A stretch of 64,000 nucleotides of DNA from the NCBI GenBank assembly GCA_023414875.1, contig JAEZMV010000006.1, forward strand, positions 174,226 through 238,225, written 5' to 3'. The position numbers and the translations under genes were made by a program. The notes below the pieces were generated by a model. The model was not told the DNA's origin, did no database searches, and worked only from the letters and a program-made list of their open reading frames with translations. Source of the DNA: Bacillota bacterium (GTDB taxonomy: Bacteria; Bacillota; Clostridia; Lachnospirales; Lachnospiraceae). The number at the start of each line of letters is the position of its first letter. Position 1 is the first letter of the stretch. Shown piece by piece: positions 17,811-26,422 of this stretch.

Positions 17811-18386
17811 CTATGATAATGTAATTAAATTTGCTTCTAATAAGTTTACATCGTTGGCTTCATGAGTCACAACGATCACCGTTTTTCCCTCAGAATTATG
17901 CTTAATGTACTCAATTACCTGCTTTTTTAACGTGTCATCCAGTCCCTGGAAGGGTTCATCCAGAACCAGCAAATCGCTTCCTGCCAGTATCGCACGAACA
18001 ATCGCAACTCTGCGTCTCATCCCTCCACTAAAACTCCTAACCGGCTTATCTAAGTGTTCCTTGAGGCCTAACGCCTGAAGCTCCTGTATTACCTGTTCAT
18101 CGGTAACAGTATTTTCACTTGTCAGCTTTATATTCTGAAGTGCATTCCAATGTTCAATCAAACGGTCCTCCTGAAATACTGCTGCCATATGTTTACCGTT
18201 AATTCCGATAACCTCTCCCGAATCCGGTGTTATCAGTCCTAAAAGTATATTTATTACGGTGGTTTTTCCGATACCGGAGGCTCCCATCAAACAGTTGATC
18301 TTACCCTCTTTAAAGGTAACATTCAAATCCTTAAGCATCACTTTGTTATTAAATTGCTTATTTATATTTAATAATTGAATATCCAT
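17811..18386 (-). CDS. ABC importer ATPase (nitrate/sulfonate/taurine type)
   Basis: ATPase subunit of the importer in this operon. Walker A is GASGIGKTT near residue 36, the signature is SFSGGMRRRVAIVRAIL near 117, and Walker B is LLVLDEPFQGLDD near 137, followed by the switch histidine in VVTHEANDV. At 191 residues it is shorter than typical SsuB/TauB ATPases (about 250) because it lacks the C-terminal tail. The start follows GGGAGG. It is the last gene of TM1266-binding protein-permease-ATPase, spaced 37 bases from the permease gene. Confidence 0.9.
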   Translation of the reverse strand: MDIQLLNINKQFNNKVMLKDLNVTFKEGKINCLMGASGIGKTTVINILLGLITPDSGEVIGINGKHMAAVFQEDRLIEHWNALQNIKLTSENTVTDEQVIQELQALGLKEHLDKPVRSFSGGMRRRVAIVRAILAGSDLLVLDEPFQGLDDTLKKQVIEYIKHNSEGKTVIVVTHEANDVNLLEANLITLS

Positions 18387-18423
18387 TCGGGCCTCCCTTC
18401 TATCGTATTCATTCTAGCTACCT

Positions 18424-19209
18424 CTACTCCAACTCCTTACTTACTGGGTTCTTGTGAAAAGTTCGAAGAAAAAACATGACCGCTCTCTCAAATAATATAC
18501 TAATGACAATGATTACGATTGTCCAGGCAAACTGCTCTTTTGTCACTGCATATAGTTTTGCTTCATACAGGTGTCTTCCAATAGATCCGGAAGGGTAAGC
18601 GATTACCTCTACCGCAATACCTGCTTTCCAGCCTAACCCTAGCCCAACAGATACCGCTGATAACAGATAAGGCATTACGGACGGGGTATAGATTGCAATT
18701 ATCTTCTTAATCCTACTCACATGAAACACCTTCGCCATTTGAAGCAGCTTCTCATCTGTTTCTTGCAAGCCCTGCCAAACATTTGAGTAAACCAGCGGAA
18801 CTACCATTAAGAAAGTGGTAAGCACGGATAGGTTTTTTGCCTGAAGCCATAGCAAAGCAAGTATGATAAAGGAAGCAACCGGCATAGCCTGTATTATCTT
18901 CATCAGAGGGGTGAACAGTTCTTTGATCACTCGATTAACATAAGCTCCTGTTGCCAGCAGCACCCCAAAAATAAGCGCCAGAAAAAATCCACACAAAATT
19001 CGCAACGAGGAAAATAAAATGGCTTCCCAGAATTCCCTTCTTTTTACCATCTCAATTAAGGTAGCTGCTACTAGTACCGGAGATGGTAGTATTAGCTCAC
19101 GGCCAATCTTCAAACTTATCATTTCCCAGACTAGGAGCCAGAAGAGCACGACTGATAGTTTGATCAGATATTTACTGCATAATACTTTTACTGATTCTTT
19201 CTTTTTCAT
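18424..19209 (-). CDS. ABC importer permease (TauC/SsuC type)
   Basis: A 261-residue membrane subunit with six hydrophobic segments. The cytoplasmic coupling loop, near residue 190 in the sequence GLGLGWKAGIAVEVIAYPSG, is the conserved stretch of nitrate/sulfonate/bicarbonate-type permeases, and the preceding loop has FHVSRIKKIIAIYTPSVMPY. An AAAGGAG lies upstream of the ATG. Its binding protein and ATPase flank it in the same operon. The substrate is unknown; the family includes importers of sulfonates, thiamine precursors and guanidine-type compounds. Confidence 0.9.
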   Translation of the reverse strand: MKKKESVKVLCSKYLIKLSVVLFWLLVWEMISLKIGRELILPSPVLVAATLIEMVKRREFWEAILFSSLRILCGFFLALIFGVLLATGAYVNRVIKELFTPLMKIIQAMPVASFIILALLWLQAKNLSVLTTFLMVVPLVYSNVWQGLQETDEKLLQMAKVFHVSRIKKIIAIYTPSVMPYLLSAVSVGLGLGWKAGIAVEVIAYPSGSIGRHLYEAKLYAVTKEQFAWTIVIIVISILFERAVMFFLRTFHKNPVSKELE

Positions 19210-19265
19210 ATCGTCATCTCCTTTGCCTTTTTCGGATCTATTATTACATTTTATTAAACGATTAT

Positions 19266-20318
19266 CTATGGTATATAATAAAAATTGTCATCCGGGAGTT
19301 TACCTCCTACTGCCTTCGGTTCCTGGTTGAAGAGTGTTGTCAGATAACCGCTTACCTTCTCCTTCATCTCTTCTCCTTGGATTAACGTGATATTACAATA
19401 GGGTATTGCCATTTTTATCGGCTCAGCTTTAAAGATATCAAACTTTTCCACCAAAACCGCAGCCTCATCAACCTTTTCATTCACAAATGCAGCAGAGGCG
19501 ATATATTCCTCCATGAAGGCATCAAAGGCTTCTTTGTTTTTATCTAAAAACTCGTTTCTAACGATAACAACACCGGTAACAACCGTACTCCCATCCGTGC
19601 TGATTGCATCCCATTCTTCTGCTACATTTAAAGCCATACGTATCTTATCATTTTTCATCATAACCGTTGTAACATAAGGCTGTGGAAGCATAGCAACAGC
19701 GTCCGCTGATTCCTCCAATATAGCTGCAACCTCCGTTGCTTCTGTCTTATATTCAATTGTTACATCCTTCTCCGGATCAATTTTGTGCGCTGTCAATAAA
19801 TAATTCAAGGTAAACTGAGGTGTTGTACCAAGTCCTGTGGAATAAATAGTTTTACCCCTAAGATCTTCAACTGTTTTAATCGTATCACCGGTCTCTACGA
19901 TATATAATACACCTAACGTATTGATACCGGCCAGCTTAATCTCACCTTCCGTCATATTATATAAAACCGAGGCCAGATTACAGGGTACCGCCGCTATATC
20001 AATATCTCCCTTTACCAGACCTGCTGTTATTTCATCCGGGGTTCCTGCCACCGTAAAACTATAACGATTCGCCGCAATATCTGATGTGGCATCTTCCATT
20101 ATTTTTACCATACCGATTGCTGTCGGCCCTTTTAAGGCAGCGATATTAATATCTATTTTTTCCGTAACCGTAGTATCCTTCGTTGTATCTTCTTTTGTTG
20201 TGTCCTTATTCGTTGTTTCTTCTTTTGTCGTATCCTTATTCTCTGCTTTCTCCTTGGTACATGCTGCAAGCATTAAGAAGCAAGCCAGTATTAATAGTAT
20301 CGTGTATAATCTTCTCAT
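19266..20318 (-). CDS. ABC importer substrate-binding lipoprotein (NMT1/SsuA type)
   Basis: The N-terminus is a lipoprotein signal ending in the lipobox LMLAAC near residue 20. It is followed by a Lys/Thr/Glu/Asp linker made of repeated TTKEDTTK-like units (residues 25-55). The rest is a periplasmic-type binding domain of the NMT1/SsuA family, with GPTAIGMVKIMED near residue 65, GDIDIAAVPCNLASVLYN near 110 and LRGKTIYSTGLGTTPQF near 155. ATG at 20318 (GGAGA upstream) is preferred over GTG at 20321. It is anchored outside the cell and delivers substrate to the adjacent permease. Confidence 0.9.
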   Translation of the reverse strand: MRRLYTILLILACFLMLAACTKEKAENKDTTKEETTNKDTTKEDTTKDTTVTEKIDINIAALKGPTAIGMVKIMEDATSDIAANRYSFTVAGTPDEITAGLVKGDIDIAAVPCNLASVLYNMTEGEIKLAGINTLGVLYIVETGDTIKTVEDLRGKTIYSTGLGTTPQFTLNYLLTAHKIDPEKDVTIEYKTEATEVAAILEESADAVAMLPQPYVTTVMMKNDKIRMALNVAEEWDAISTDGSTVVTGVVIVRNEFLDKNKEAFDAFMEEYIASAAFVNEKVDEAAVLVEKFDIFKAEPIKMAIPYCNITLIQGEEMKEKVSGYLTTLFNQEPKAVGGKLPDDNFYYIP

Positions 20319-20364
20319 CACTATTTCTCCAATCTAATTGTTTTTTTCATAAAGAAAGCAGCCT

Positions 20365-20610
20365 TTACTTTTTTGAATAAACTGTTTTAACATTAACACC
20401 TTTAATCATTCCCAGCTTTCCTGCAAGCGTGCTAATAATATCTGCCTCGGCATTTATAACTACGCTGATGATGCTGATATTTTTCTCCCGATAGGGTAAC
20501 CCCATCCGTCCAATGATATACTGCCCATAATCATGCAGCAAACTATTTAACCGCTCCACTGCTTCCATATCCTCTACGATTATGCCAATAAGTGCTACTC
20601 TGGTTTCCAT
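20365..20610 (-). CDS. TM1266-family protein (iron-only hydrogenase system putative regulator)
   Basis: An 81-residue protein with a ferredoxin-like/ACT-type beta-alpha-beta pattern: VALIGIIVEDMEAVERLNSL at the start, GQYIIGRMGLPYREKNISI in the middle, and GMIKGVNVKTVYSKK at the end. This matches the TM1266 family, often encoded beside [FeFe]-hydrogenase maturation genes. Here it is the first gene of an ABC importer operon instead. A ribosome binding site (AAAGGAGAA) precedes it, as does a leader with promoter and terminator at 20636-20807. The role is inferred from the family name only. Confidence 0.82.
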   Translation of the reverse strand: METRVALIGIIVEDMEAVERLNSLLHDYGQYIIGRMGLPYREKNISIISVVINAEADIISTLAGKLGMIKGVNVKTVYSKK

Positions 20611-20635
20611 GTCGTATTCTCCTTTCTAAATGCAA

Positions 20636-20777
20636 AATTCCCTATGCCATAACGACATAGGGAATACGATAATCATGTAATATCACCTTATGGGTCGGTT
20701 AATCCTACCATTAGAATGAATGCCTTTTATCACACCTATGCCTTTCCCTCAGGAAGCCCTTTGGAATCAGCTAGGAT
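20636..20777 (-). promoter_or_regulatory. Structured leader of unknown class (possible riboswitch or attenuator)
   Basis: About 110 bases of minus-strand leader follow the promoter. They include a CTTCCTGAGGGAAAGGCATA segment and a GGTAGGATTAACC segment. It ends in a perfect terminator hairpin (ATTCCCTATG with its complement, 20638-20666, then four T's) only about 28 bases before the TM1266 start. The layout is that of an RNA switch. The conserved cores of TPP, SAM, guanidine-I, cobalamin and T-box elements are not present. Confidence 0.5.
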
Positions 20778-20778
20778 A

Positions 20779-20807
20779 ATATTAACATCTTGTTAATTCC
20801 ATGTCAA
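20779..20807 (-). promoter_or_regulatory. Promoter of the TM1266/ABC importer operon
   Basis: TTGACA (20807-20802), 17-bp spacer, TAATAT (20784-20779) on the minus strand. It starts directly after the stop codon of the ArsR gene. Confidence 0.8.
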
Positions 20808-20812
20808 TAATG

Positions 20813-21121
20813 TCAGCAGCAATTACCGGATTTTCCATCCTCCTTCATGATTGAAAAGTGTCTCATCATTTCCGCTAATTCTTCAAATTTAGAATAATTC
20901 AACGAATAATGAATCCACTTTCCCTCTCTTCTGCAATGAATTAGCCCCACTTCGCACAGAATTCTCATATGATGGGATAATGTCGGCTGCGATATTTTTA
21001 ACTGCTCCAATATCTTGCACGCGCACCGCTCTCCTTCGGTTAAATATTCCAGGATAATCAACCGGTTGGGATCGGAAAGCGCTTTTAATGACATAGCTCT
21101 TTGAAGATAAATTTCTTTCAT
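20813..21121 (-). CDS. ArsR-family transcriptional regulator
   Basis: A 102-residue winged-helix repressor. ALSDPNRLIILEYL near residue 14 is the typical ArsR opening, and the recognition helix is ISQPTLSHHMRILCEVGLI near 43. Cysteines in the CACK motif just before the recognition helix correspond in position to the metal or metalloid site of ArsR (CVC type), and another Cys pair closes the protein (GNCC). Arsenite or other soft-metal sensing is a plausible inference. The stop lies just before the importer promoter, so the gene is separate from that operon. No arsenic efflux gene is adjacent. Confidence 0.88.
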   Translation of the reverse strand: MKEIYLQRAMSLKALSDPNRLIILEYLTEGERCACKILEQLKISQPTLSHHMRILCEVGLIHCRREGKWIHYSLNYSKFEELAEMMRHFSIMKEDGKSGNCC

Positions 21122-21149
21122 CGCCTACACCTCACCAATACATTCATAT

Positions 21150-21839
21150 TTATACCTTAAAGCGATATCCCACACCCCAGATGGTCTCAATATACTGCGG
21201 CTTTGACGTATTGTATTCTATCTTTTCTCTTATTTTTTTAATATGCACTGTAACAGTTGCTATATCACCTACTGATTCCATGTCCCATATTTCACGGAAT
21301 AATTCATCCTTTGTGTATACGTGATTTGGATTCTCGGCCAGGAAGGTTAGCAGGTCAAATTCCTTTGTAGTAAATATCTTTTCTTCTCCGTTTAAAAATA
21401 CTCTCCGTGCGGTTTTATCGATCTTCAAACCACGGATTTCGATCATTTCATTTTCTTTCACACCGGAACCAATTAAGCGCTCATATCTGGCAAGATGAGC
21501 TTTTACTCTGGCCACTAACTCACTTGGACTGAACGGTTTCGTAATATAATCATCCGCGCCTAATCCTAAACCACGAATTTTATCAATATCGTCCTTTTTG
21601 GCAGAAACCATAATTACAGGGATGTTTTTTATCTCACGAATTCTTTTACAAATCTCAAAACCATCCAGATTCGGCAGCATCAGATCAAGTATAATCAGAT
21701 CGTAGTCCTCCGTTAGTGCTTTTTTCACCCCGATATCACCGGTTGTTTCAACCTCTACTTCAAATCCACTCAGTTCCAGATAATCCTTTTCCAGTTCTGC
21801 AATTGCCAACTCATCTTCAATAATCAAAAGTCTGCTCAT
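21150..21839 (-). CDS. OmpR-family response regulator
   Basis: Receiver domain with the phosphoacceptor in LIILDLMLPNLDGFE near residue 47 and the conserved MVSAKKDD and ADDYITKPFSP segments. It is followed by a winged-helix DNA-binding domain with FTTKEFDLLTFLAENPNHVY and a terminal TIWGVGYRFKV. The length of about 229 is usual. The start is ATG at 21839, whose bases overlap the TGA of the upstream kinase gene, so the two are translationally coupled. An extended frame to 21872 is not supported. Target genes unknown. Confidence 0.95.
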   Translation of the reverse strand: MSRLLIIEDELAIAELEKDYLELSGFEVEVETTGDIGVKKALTEDYDLIILDLMLPNLDGFEICKRIREIKNIPVIMVSAKKDDIDKIRGLGLGADDYITKPFSPSELVARVKAHLARYERLIGSGVKENEMIEIRGLKIDKTARRVFLNGEEKIFTTKEFDLLTFLAENPNHVYTKDELFREIWDMESVGDIATVTVHIKKIREKIEYNTSKPQYIETIWGVGYRFKV

Positions 21840-23320
21840 CTTTTTACACCTCTCTTTTTTAACGTAAAGCAAATTGTTGTACCTACACCCGGTTCACTTT
21901 GAGCCCATATCTTTCCGGCATGATCATCAATAATTTTTTTGGAGATTGCAAGTCCTAATCCGCTGCCTCCCTTTTTCGAATTACGCGAAGTATCTGCCCG
22001 ATAGAAACGGTCAAATATATACGGAATATCAGCCTTAGGAATTCCTACCCCATTATCTTCGATTTCAACTTGAACATAGGAACCGATATCATGAATGCGA
22101 ATTTGTATAATTCCCTTTTGCTTATCGAGGTACTTTACAGCATTTCCGATAATATTATTAATTACCCTCTTCAACTGCTCAGCATCCGCAATTACTTCTA
22201 CTTCGGGTTCCACCTCATTATGATAGAGGATTTCTATATTCTTAACCTCCAGATCTAATCCGATATCCTCAATACAATCATCAAAATATCCATGGAGGTT
22301 AATTTCTTTAAAGCTGTATGGTATGGTATTACAATCTATTTTAGCATAAAATGCCAATTCATCAACTAATATCGACATATCATTTGCTTTCATAAAAATG
22401 GTTTTCAGATACTTTTCCTGCTTTTCTAATGTATCCGCTACCCCATCAATTAAGCCCTCCGAATATCCTTTTATGGCCGTTAATGGGGTTTTTAAATCAT
22501 GAGATATGTTACTAATCAGCTCTTTAATATCTTCTTCGTACTGAAGCCTGCTGTCGATCAGCTCCTTCAAACGAATTCTCATTTCCTCAAAATCATCGCA
22601 AAGCTGTCCGATCTCATCTTCTGTTTCTGACTCGACAGAATAATCCAGGTCTCCATCCTTTATCTGGTTCATCGCAACCCTGAGAATATTCAAAGGACGT
22701 ATGATGCTTCGGTAGATCCATACCATTAAGATAATTGCGGTAAAGCATAGGATAATAACAAAGGATATGATACTCTGAGTTAAGATTGCCTTTATCTGTG
22801 GAACCAGTGTATTCAAGTCAGTGATGACAAAGATGGTACCTTCACCCCCGTCGGAAAAATAGAAATCCTGTGCCTTAACCAGAAACGGATCTCTGCCACC
22901 AATATAAATACCACCGTCTACATCCGTATTATATACACCGAATTCCTGCAAGTCATTCGCTATCCTATGCAGCTTATCTTCATTTCCGATAAAGATAAAT
23001 TCTTTGTTCTTACGAACTGCAATAAAGGAGTATTTATCGGATAAATCCTGATTCAGCCTCTCTATATATTCCTCGTTTTCTAATTGCTGTGGGTACTTGA
23101 GAGCTGCCAATTTAATCTCGTTATAGGTTCCTCTGGTCAAACGATTTAGTATTTGGGTGGGATTCGTGATAATCTGTAATGTATCAACTTCCACATCGTA
23201 GGATTCTTGGATGGAGTTCATCTGCAGACTGACAATCGTTCCGGCCGTTACTGCAACCAACATAATTGGCATAGCAATCATGATAAAAAATGCTGTTAGA
23301 AGTCTGTCCTTCAGTCTCAC
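21836..23320 (-). CDS. Sensor histidine kinase
   Basis: A 494-residue kinase. Hydrophobic segments at about 8-30 and 185-205 flank an extracellular sensor of about 150 residues, followed by a HAMP domain (about 206-258). The dimerisation/phosphoacceptor motif is NISHDLKTPLTAIKGYSEG near 270, the N box is NNIIGNAVKYLDK near 385, and the ATP lid boxes are DNGVGIP and GGSGLGLAISKKI. A GTG at 23320 follows GGAGAGAGGG. It works with the response regulator encoded downstream. The signal is unknown. Confidence 0.94.
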   Translation of the reverse strand: MRLKDRLLTAFFIMIAMPIMLVAVTAGTIVSLQMNSIQESYDVEVDTLQIITNPTQILNRLTRGTYNEIKLAALKYPQQLENEEYIERLNQDLSDKYSFIAVRKNKEFIFIGNEDKLHRIANDLQEFGVYNTDVDGGIYIGGRDPFLVKAQDFYFSDGGEGTIFVITDLNTLVPQIKAILTQSIISFVIILCFTAIILMVWIYRSIIRPLNILRVAMNQIKDGDLDYSVESETEDEIGQLCDDFEEMRIRLKELIDSRLQYEEDIKELISNISHDLKTPLTAIKGYSEGLIDGVADTLEKQEKYLKTIFMKANDMSILVDELAFYAKIDCNTIPYSFKEINLHGYFDDCIEDIGLDLEVKNIEILYHNEVEPEVEVIADAEQLKRVINNIIGNAVKYLDKQKGIIQIRIHDIGSYVQVEIEDNGVGIPKADIPYIFDRFYRADTSRNSKKGGSGLGLAISKKIIDDHAGKIWAQSEPGVGTTICFTLKKRGVKR

Positions 23321-23617
23321 TTTCCCTCTCTCCTTCCATAATATCCTTAATTTAAATCTGACCTCCTGGTAACTTGCCCTTTACACTTGAGTTCAGTATA
23401 GCACTAAACTTCAATTTATGCATAGAAAATAACTATGAATATTTCTAAAGTTTTCATGAATTGTTTTTCGTTTCTTAAGAACAAAGAGTCTGCTTTGCAG
23501 ACTCTTTTCTTTGAACGCGTTCAATTTCCTCGTATTACATAAATAAGTGGGCTGCTACAAAGTAATGTAACATCCCACCTATTTATCCTAAGGTATATCC
23601 TTAAGCCTATCTAATCA
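23321..23617. other. Intergenic region with metK 3' hairpins
   Basis: Two inverted repeats: AAAGAGTCTGC-TTT-GCAGACTCTTT at 23483-23507, followed by T's on the plus strand, and a long imperfect stem ATAAATAAGTGGG with CCCACCTATTTAT at about 23539-23585, directly after the metK stop on the minus strand. Either could end the metK transcript. No gene is supported. Confidence 0.55.
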
Positions 23618-24808
23618 TTATTTTAAGTATGCTTTTAGGTCATTCGCTTTATCGGTTCTTTCCCATGGCAGATCCAGATCTAATCTTCCAAAATGACCAT
23701 ATGCTGCTGTCTTTTTATAAATAGGTCTTCTTAAGTCCAGCATTTTTATGATGCCGGCCGGACGAAGGTCAAAATGCTTACGGATTATTGTAACCAGTTC
23801 TTCATCCGAAAGCTTTCCTGTCCCAAAGGTTTCAAGCATGATAGAGGTAGGTTCTGCAACCCCAATTGCATAAGATAACTGTATTTCGCAACGGTCGGCT
23901 AATCCGGATGCCACTACATTCTTTGCTACATAACGCGCAGCATAAGAGGCCGATCGGTCAACTTTGGTACTGTCCTTTCCGGAAAATGCACCGCCACCAT
24001 GTCTGGCATAACCACCATAAGTATCTACAATTATTTTCCTTCCTGTTAAACCGCTATCGCCATTTGGTCCACCGATTACAAAGCGTCCGGTGGGATTAAT
24101 AAAGAACTTGGTTTTATCATCTACCAGCTCCTGAGGTAAAATAGGATCCAAAACAAATTTCTTAACATCCTTGCGAAGCTGTTCTATGGTTACCTCTTCA
24201 TTATGCTGCGTAGAGAGAACTACTGCATTCAGGTGAATCGGCTTCCCATTTTCATCATATTCAACGGTAACCTGGGATTTACCATCCGGGCGAAGGTAGT
24301 TTAAAATTCCGTCTTTTCTAGCCTTGGTCAGCTGCTTTGTTAATTTGTGTGCCAGTGATATCGGATATGGCATAAACTCTTCTGTTTCATTGGTTGCATA
24401 ACCAAACATCATACCCTGATCACCTGCACCAATTTTCGACAGCTCTTCATCCTCCGTCGCACGTTCTTTCACCTCAAGAGCGGTATCAACACCCATCGCA
24501 ATATCCTTCGACTGCTCATCGAGTGCTACGATAACGCCGCAGGTATTTGCATCAAATCCATACTCAGATTTATCATAGCCGATTTCTCTGATTGTATCTC
24601 TGGCAATTTTTTGAATATCTACATACCCTTCGGTCGTAATTTCACCCATAACAAGCACTAAACCGGTAGTTATAGCTGTTTCACAGGCCACTCTACTCAT
24701 TGGATCCTGCTCTAATAAAGCATCTAATACCGCATCAGAAATCTGATCACATATTTTATCCGGATGACCCTCTGTTACTGATTCTGAAGTAAATAATCTT
24801 TTTTGCAT
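23618..24808 (-). CDS. metK: S-adenosylmethionine synthetase
   Basis: Makes SAM from methionine and ATP. The 396-residue sequence has [19 protein letters not shown] at residue 14, the hexapeptide [12 protein letters not shown] near 115, the P-loop-like [19 protein letters not shown] near 260, and the C-terminal [10 protein letters not shown]. The ATG is preceded by GGAGG. It lies downstream of a SAM-I riboswitch (24925-25020) and its terminator (24875-24901), so its expression should fall when SAM is plentiful. Confidence 0.97.
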   Translation of the reverse strand: MQKRLFTSESVTEGHPDKICDQISDAVLDALLEQDPMSRVACETAITTGLVLVMGEITTEGYVDIQKIARDTIREIGYDKSEYGFDANTCGVIVALDEQSKDIAMGVDTALEVKERATEDEELSKIGAGDQGMMFGYATNETEEFMPYPISLAHKLTKQLTKARKDGILNYLRPDGKSQVTVEYDENGKPIHLNAVVLSTQHNEEVTIEQLRKDVKKFVLDPILPQELVDDKTKFFINPTGRFVIGGPNGDSGLTGRKIIVDTYGGYARHGGGAFSGKDSTKVDRSASYAARYVAKNVVASGLADRCEIQLSYAIGVAEPTSIMLETFGTGKLSDEELVTIIRKHFDLRPAGIIKMLDLRRPIYKKTAAYGHFGRLDLDLPWERTDKANDLKAYLK

Positions 24809-24847
24809 ATAGTACCTCCAATTCTAACATAAAAGAATGTTTATTGA

Positions 24848-24874
24848 TTCAATAGGACGAATTCTCCTATTGAA
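24848..24874 (-). promoter_or_regulatory. Second hairpin between the SAM-I terminator and metK
   Basis: A perfect 10-bp stem TTCAATAGGA with its complement TCCTATTGAA and a seven-base loop, located between the riboswitch terminator and the metK ribosome binding site. Its role is unclear; it could protect the mRNA or tune translation. Confidence 0.45.
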
Positions 24875-25020
24875 CAAAAAATAAGCCCACAATATGTGGA
24901 CTTGACACCAAGGTTAATCAAATCCTCTTATTGTTCGATTACTCGCTCAGGTTGGCACCTTCCGTTATCGGGGTTGCCGTGACTTCATAGAGCCTTACTC
25001 TCCGTCACTCTGAATAAGAG
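24875..25020 (-). promoter_or_regulatory. SAM-I (S-box) riboswitch of metK
   Basis: On the minus strand the S-box core is clear: P1 arm CTTATT, AGAGTGACGGAG, the GGCTCTATGAAGTCACGGCA segment, GGTGCCAACCTG, and the closing AATAAGAG. The transcriptional off-switch is the GTCCACA-TAT-TGTGGGC hairpin followed by TTATTTTTT (24901-24875). The promoter is TTGACG-17 bp-TATTCT at 25088-25060. Confidence 0.94.
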
Positions 25021-25059
25021 AAAATAAAAATATGAACTTATTTCGTTATTTATATTACA

Positions 25060-25088
25060 AGAATAATACGAATTAATCGGTTCGTCAA
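25060..25088 (-). promoter_or_regulatory. Promoter of the SAM-I/metK transcript
   Basis: TTGACG (25088-25083), 17-bp spacer, TATTCT (25065-25060) on the minus strand, about 40 bases before the riboswitch P1. Confidence 0.65.
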
Positions 25089-25285
25089 GTACTCTTTTTA
25101 TATTGCTTGCAGATTGTCCCATTTCATTCATCCTTGTGTATATAGTCAATTATTTTATCATAATAATTGACTTTTTGACGCATTATCCATATACTGTAGT
25201 TGTAACTGTATCGTAGCTAAGTAATAATGCTATAACGTCTCCATGAAAGGAGTACTGTATCGTACAATACAGACAAAGAATCAAT

Positions 25286-26368
25286 ATGAACATCTCAAAA
25301 ATTTTAATCAGCCAAGCCGTACCTGGCATGGTGGTAGCGGATGATGTATTTACCCAAGATAATCACCTAATTATTTCGAAGGATACTACATTAACCGATA
25401 AAATTATAACCAGGCTGGAATTCTACTCTATCATTGATGTTAGTGTATATTCAATGTCTACTAACCCAGTAAGCGAAATTCTGAATGATAAGTCTACTTA
25501 TTATGAGAACATCAAGAAGAGTGAAGCTTTTCAGCGCTTTCATTTAGCATATAAGAATACCGTGAACGAATTTAAACTGACCCTGGATCATTTTATATCT
25601 GTTCAAAAGGATTTGGATACGGAAAAACTGCTTTCGGATACCAGTAATATTTTAAATCAATACGAATCTAATATTGAACTGTTTAATATGCTTCATTGTA
25701 TTAGACAATATGACGATACCACCTATGTCCATAGTCTGAATGTTGCATTAATCTGTAATATCATCGGAAAATGGCTGAATTTTTCAAGCAAGGATTTGGA
25801 AGTAATCACGTTATGCGGTATGTTACATGACCTCGGGAAATTAATGATTCCCTCCAATATTATTACAAAGCCTTCGAAGCTGACCGACGAAGAATACTCT
25901 ACAATTAAAACACATACCTTACGAGGCTATAATTTATTAAAAAGCAAACAAATCGACCCAAGAATCAAACATTCTGCTCTTATGCATCATGAGCGATGTG
26001 ACGGAAGTGGCTATCCCTACAGTTTTTATAGTGAACAAATCGATCCCTTTGCAAAGCTAGTCTCTATTGCAGATGTATATGATGCCATGACCTGTGCCAG
26101 AGTATATCGTGGTCCTTTATGCCCCTTTGAGGTTGTAACTATATTCGAGACCGAAGGGTATACAAAATACGATCCAAAATATATTATGATCTTTTTGGAA
26201 GGAATTGTTCAAACTTATATAAATAATACCGTTCAGCTGAGCAATGGAATGATCGGCGAGATCATTTTAATTAATAAATTAGAATTATCCAGACCGGTAA
26301 TAAAGGTAAATGATACCTTCATAGATCTTGCAAAGCAAAGAGACTTACATATTGCCTCACTCGTTTAA
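25286..26368 (+). CDS. HD-GYP domain protein, probable cyclic-di-GMP phosphodiesterase
   Basis: Paralogue of the 1670-2743 gene with the same two-part plan over 360 residues. The C-terminal HD-GYP domain shows MLHDLGKLMIPSNI near residue 182, THTLRGYNLLKS near 211 and HHERCDGSGYP near 233, so the metal ligands and GYP motif are intact. No membrane segments. The start lacks a close ribosome binding site: AAAGGAG lies about 35 bases upstream, and a CTGTAT/ATACAG hairpin sits between. It converges on murA, with a terminator between them. Confidence 0.88.
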   Translation: MNISKILISQAVPGMVVADDVFTQDNHLIISKDTTLTDKIITRLEFYSIIDVSVYSMSTNPVSEILNDKSTYYENIKKSEAFQRFHLAYKNTVNEFKLTLDHFISVQKDLDTEKLLSDTSNILNQYESNIELFNMLHCIRQYDDTTYVHSLNVALICNIIGKWLNFSSKDLEVITLCGMLHDLGKLMIPSNIITKPSKLTDEEYSTIKTHTLRGYNLLKSKQIDPRIKHSALMHHERCDGSGYPYSFYSEQIDPFAKLVSIADVYDAMTCARVYRGPLCPFEVVTIFETEGYTKYDPKYIMIFLEGIVQTYINNTVQLSNGMIGEIILINKLELSRPVIKVNDTFIDLAKQRDLHIASLV

Positions 26369-26376
26369 TAAAATCA

Positions 26377-26418
26377 TAAATAAAGGACTGTTTCCTTCAT
26401 CTGGAACAGTCCTATTTA
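26377..26418. terminator. Bidirectional terminator between the HD-GYP gene and murA
   Basis: AGGACTGTT (26384-26392) pairs with AACAGTCCT (26405-26413), extended by flanking ATAAATA/TATTTAT bases. AT-tracts on both sides suit both convergent genes. Confidence 0.75.
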
Positions 26419-26422
26419 TCAC

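Noticed and set aside
20641..20777. TPP riboswitch before the TM1266/ABC operon
   Set aside because: A CTGAGGG segment recalls the GCTGAGA element, but the second half of the TPP core is missing.
25089..25285. Cyclic-di-GMP riboswitch before the HD-GYP gene
   Set aside because: I looked for the conserved c-di-GMP-I core because the product acts on this molecule, but did not find it.
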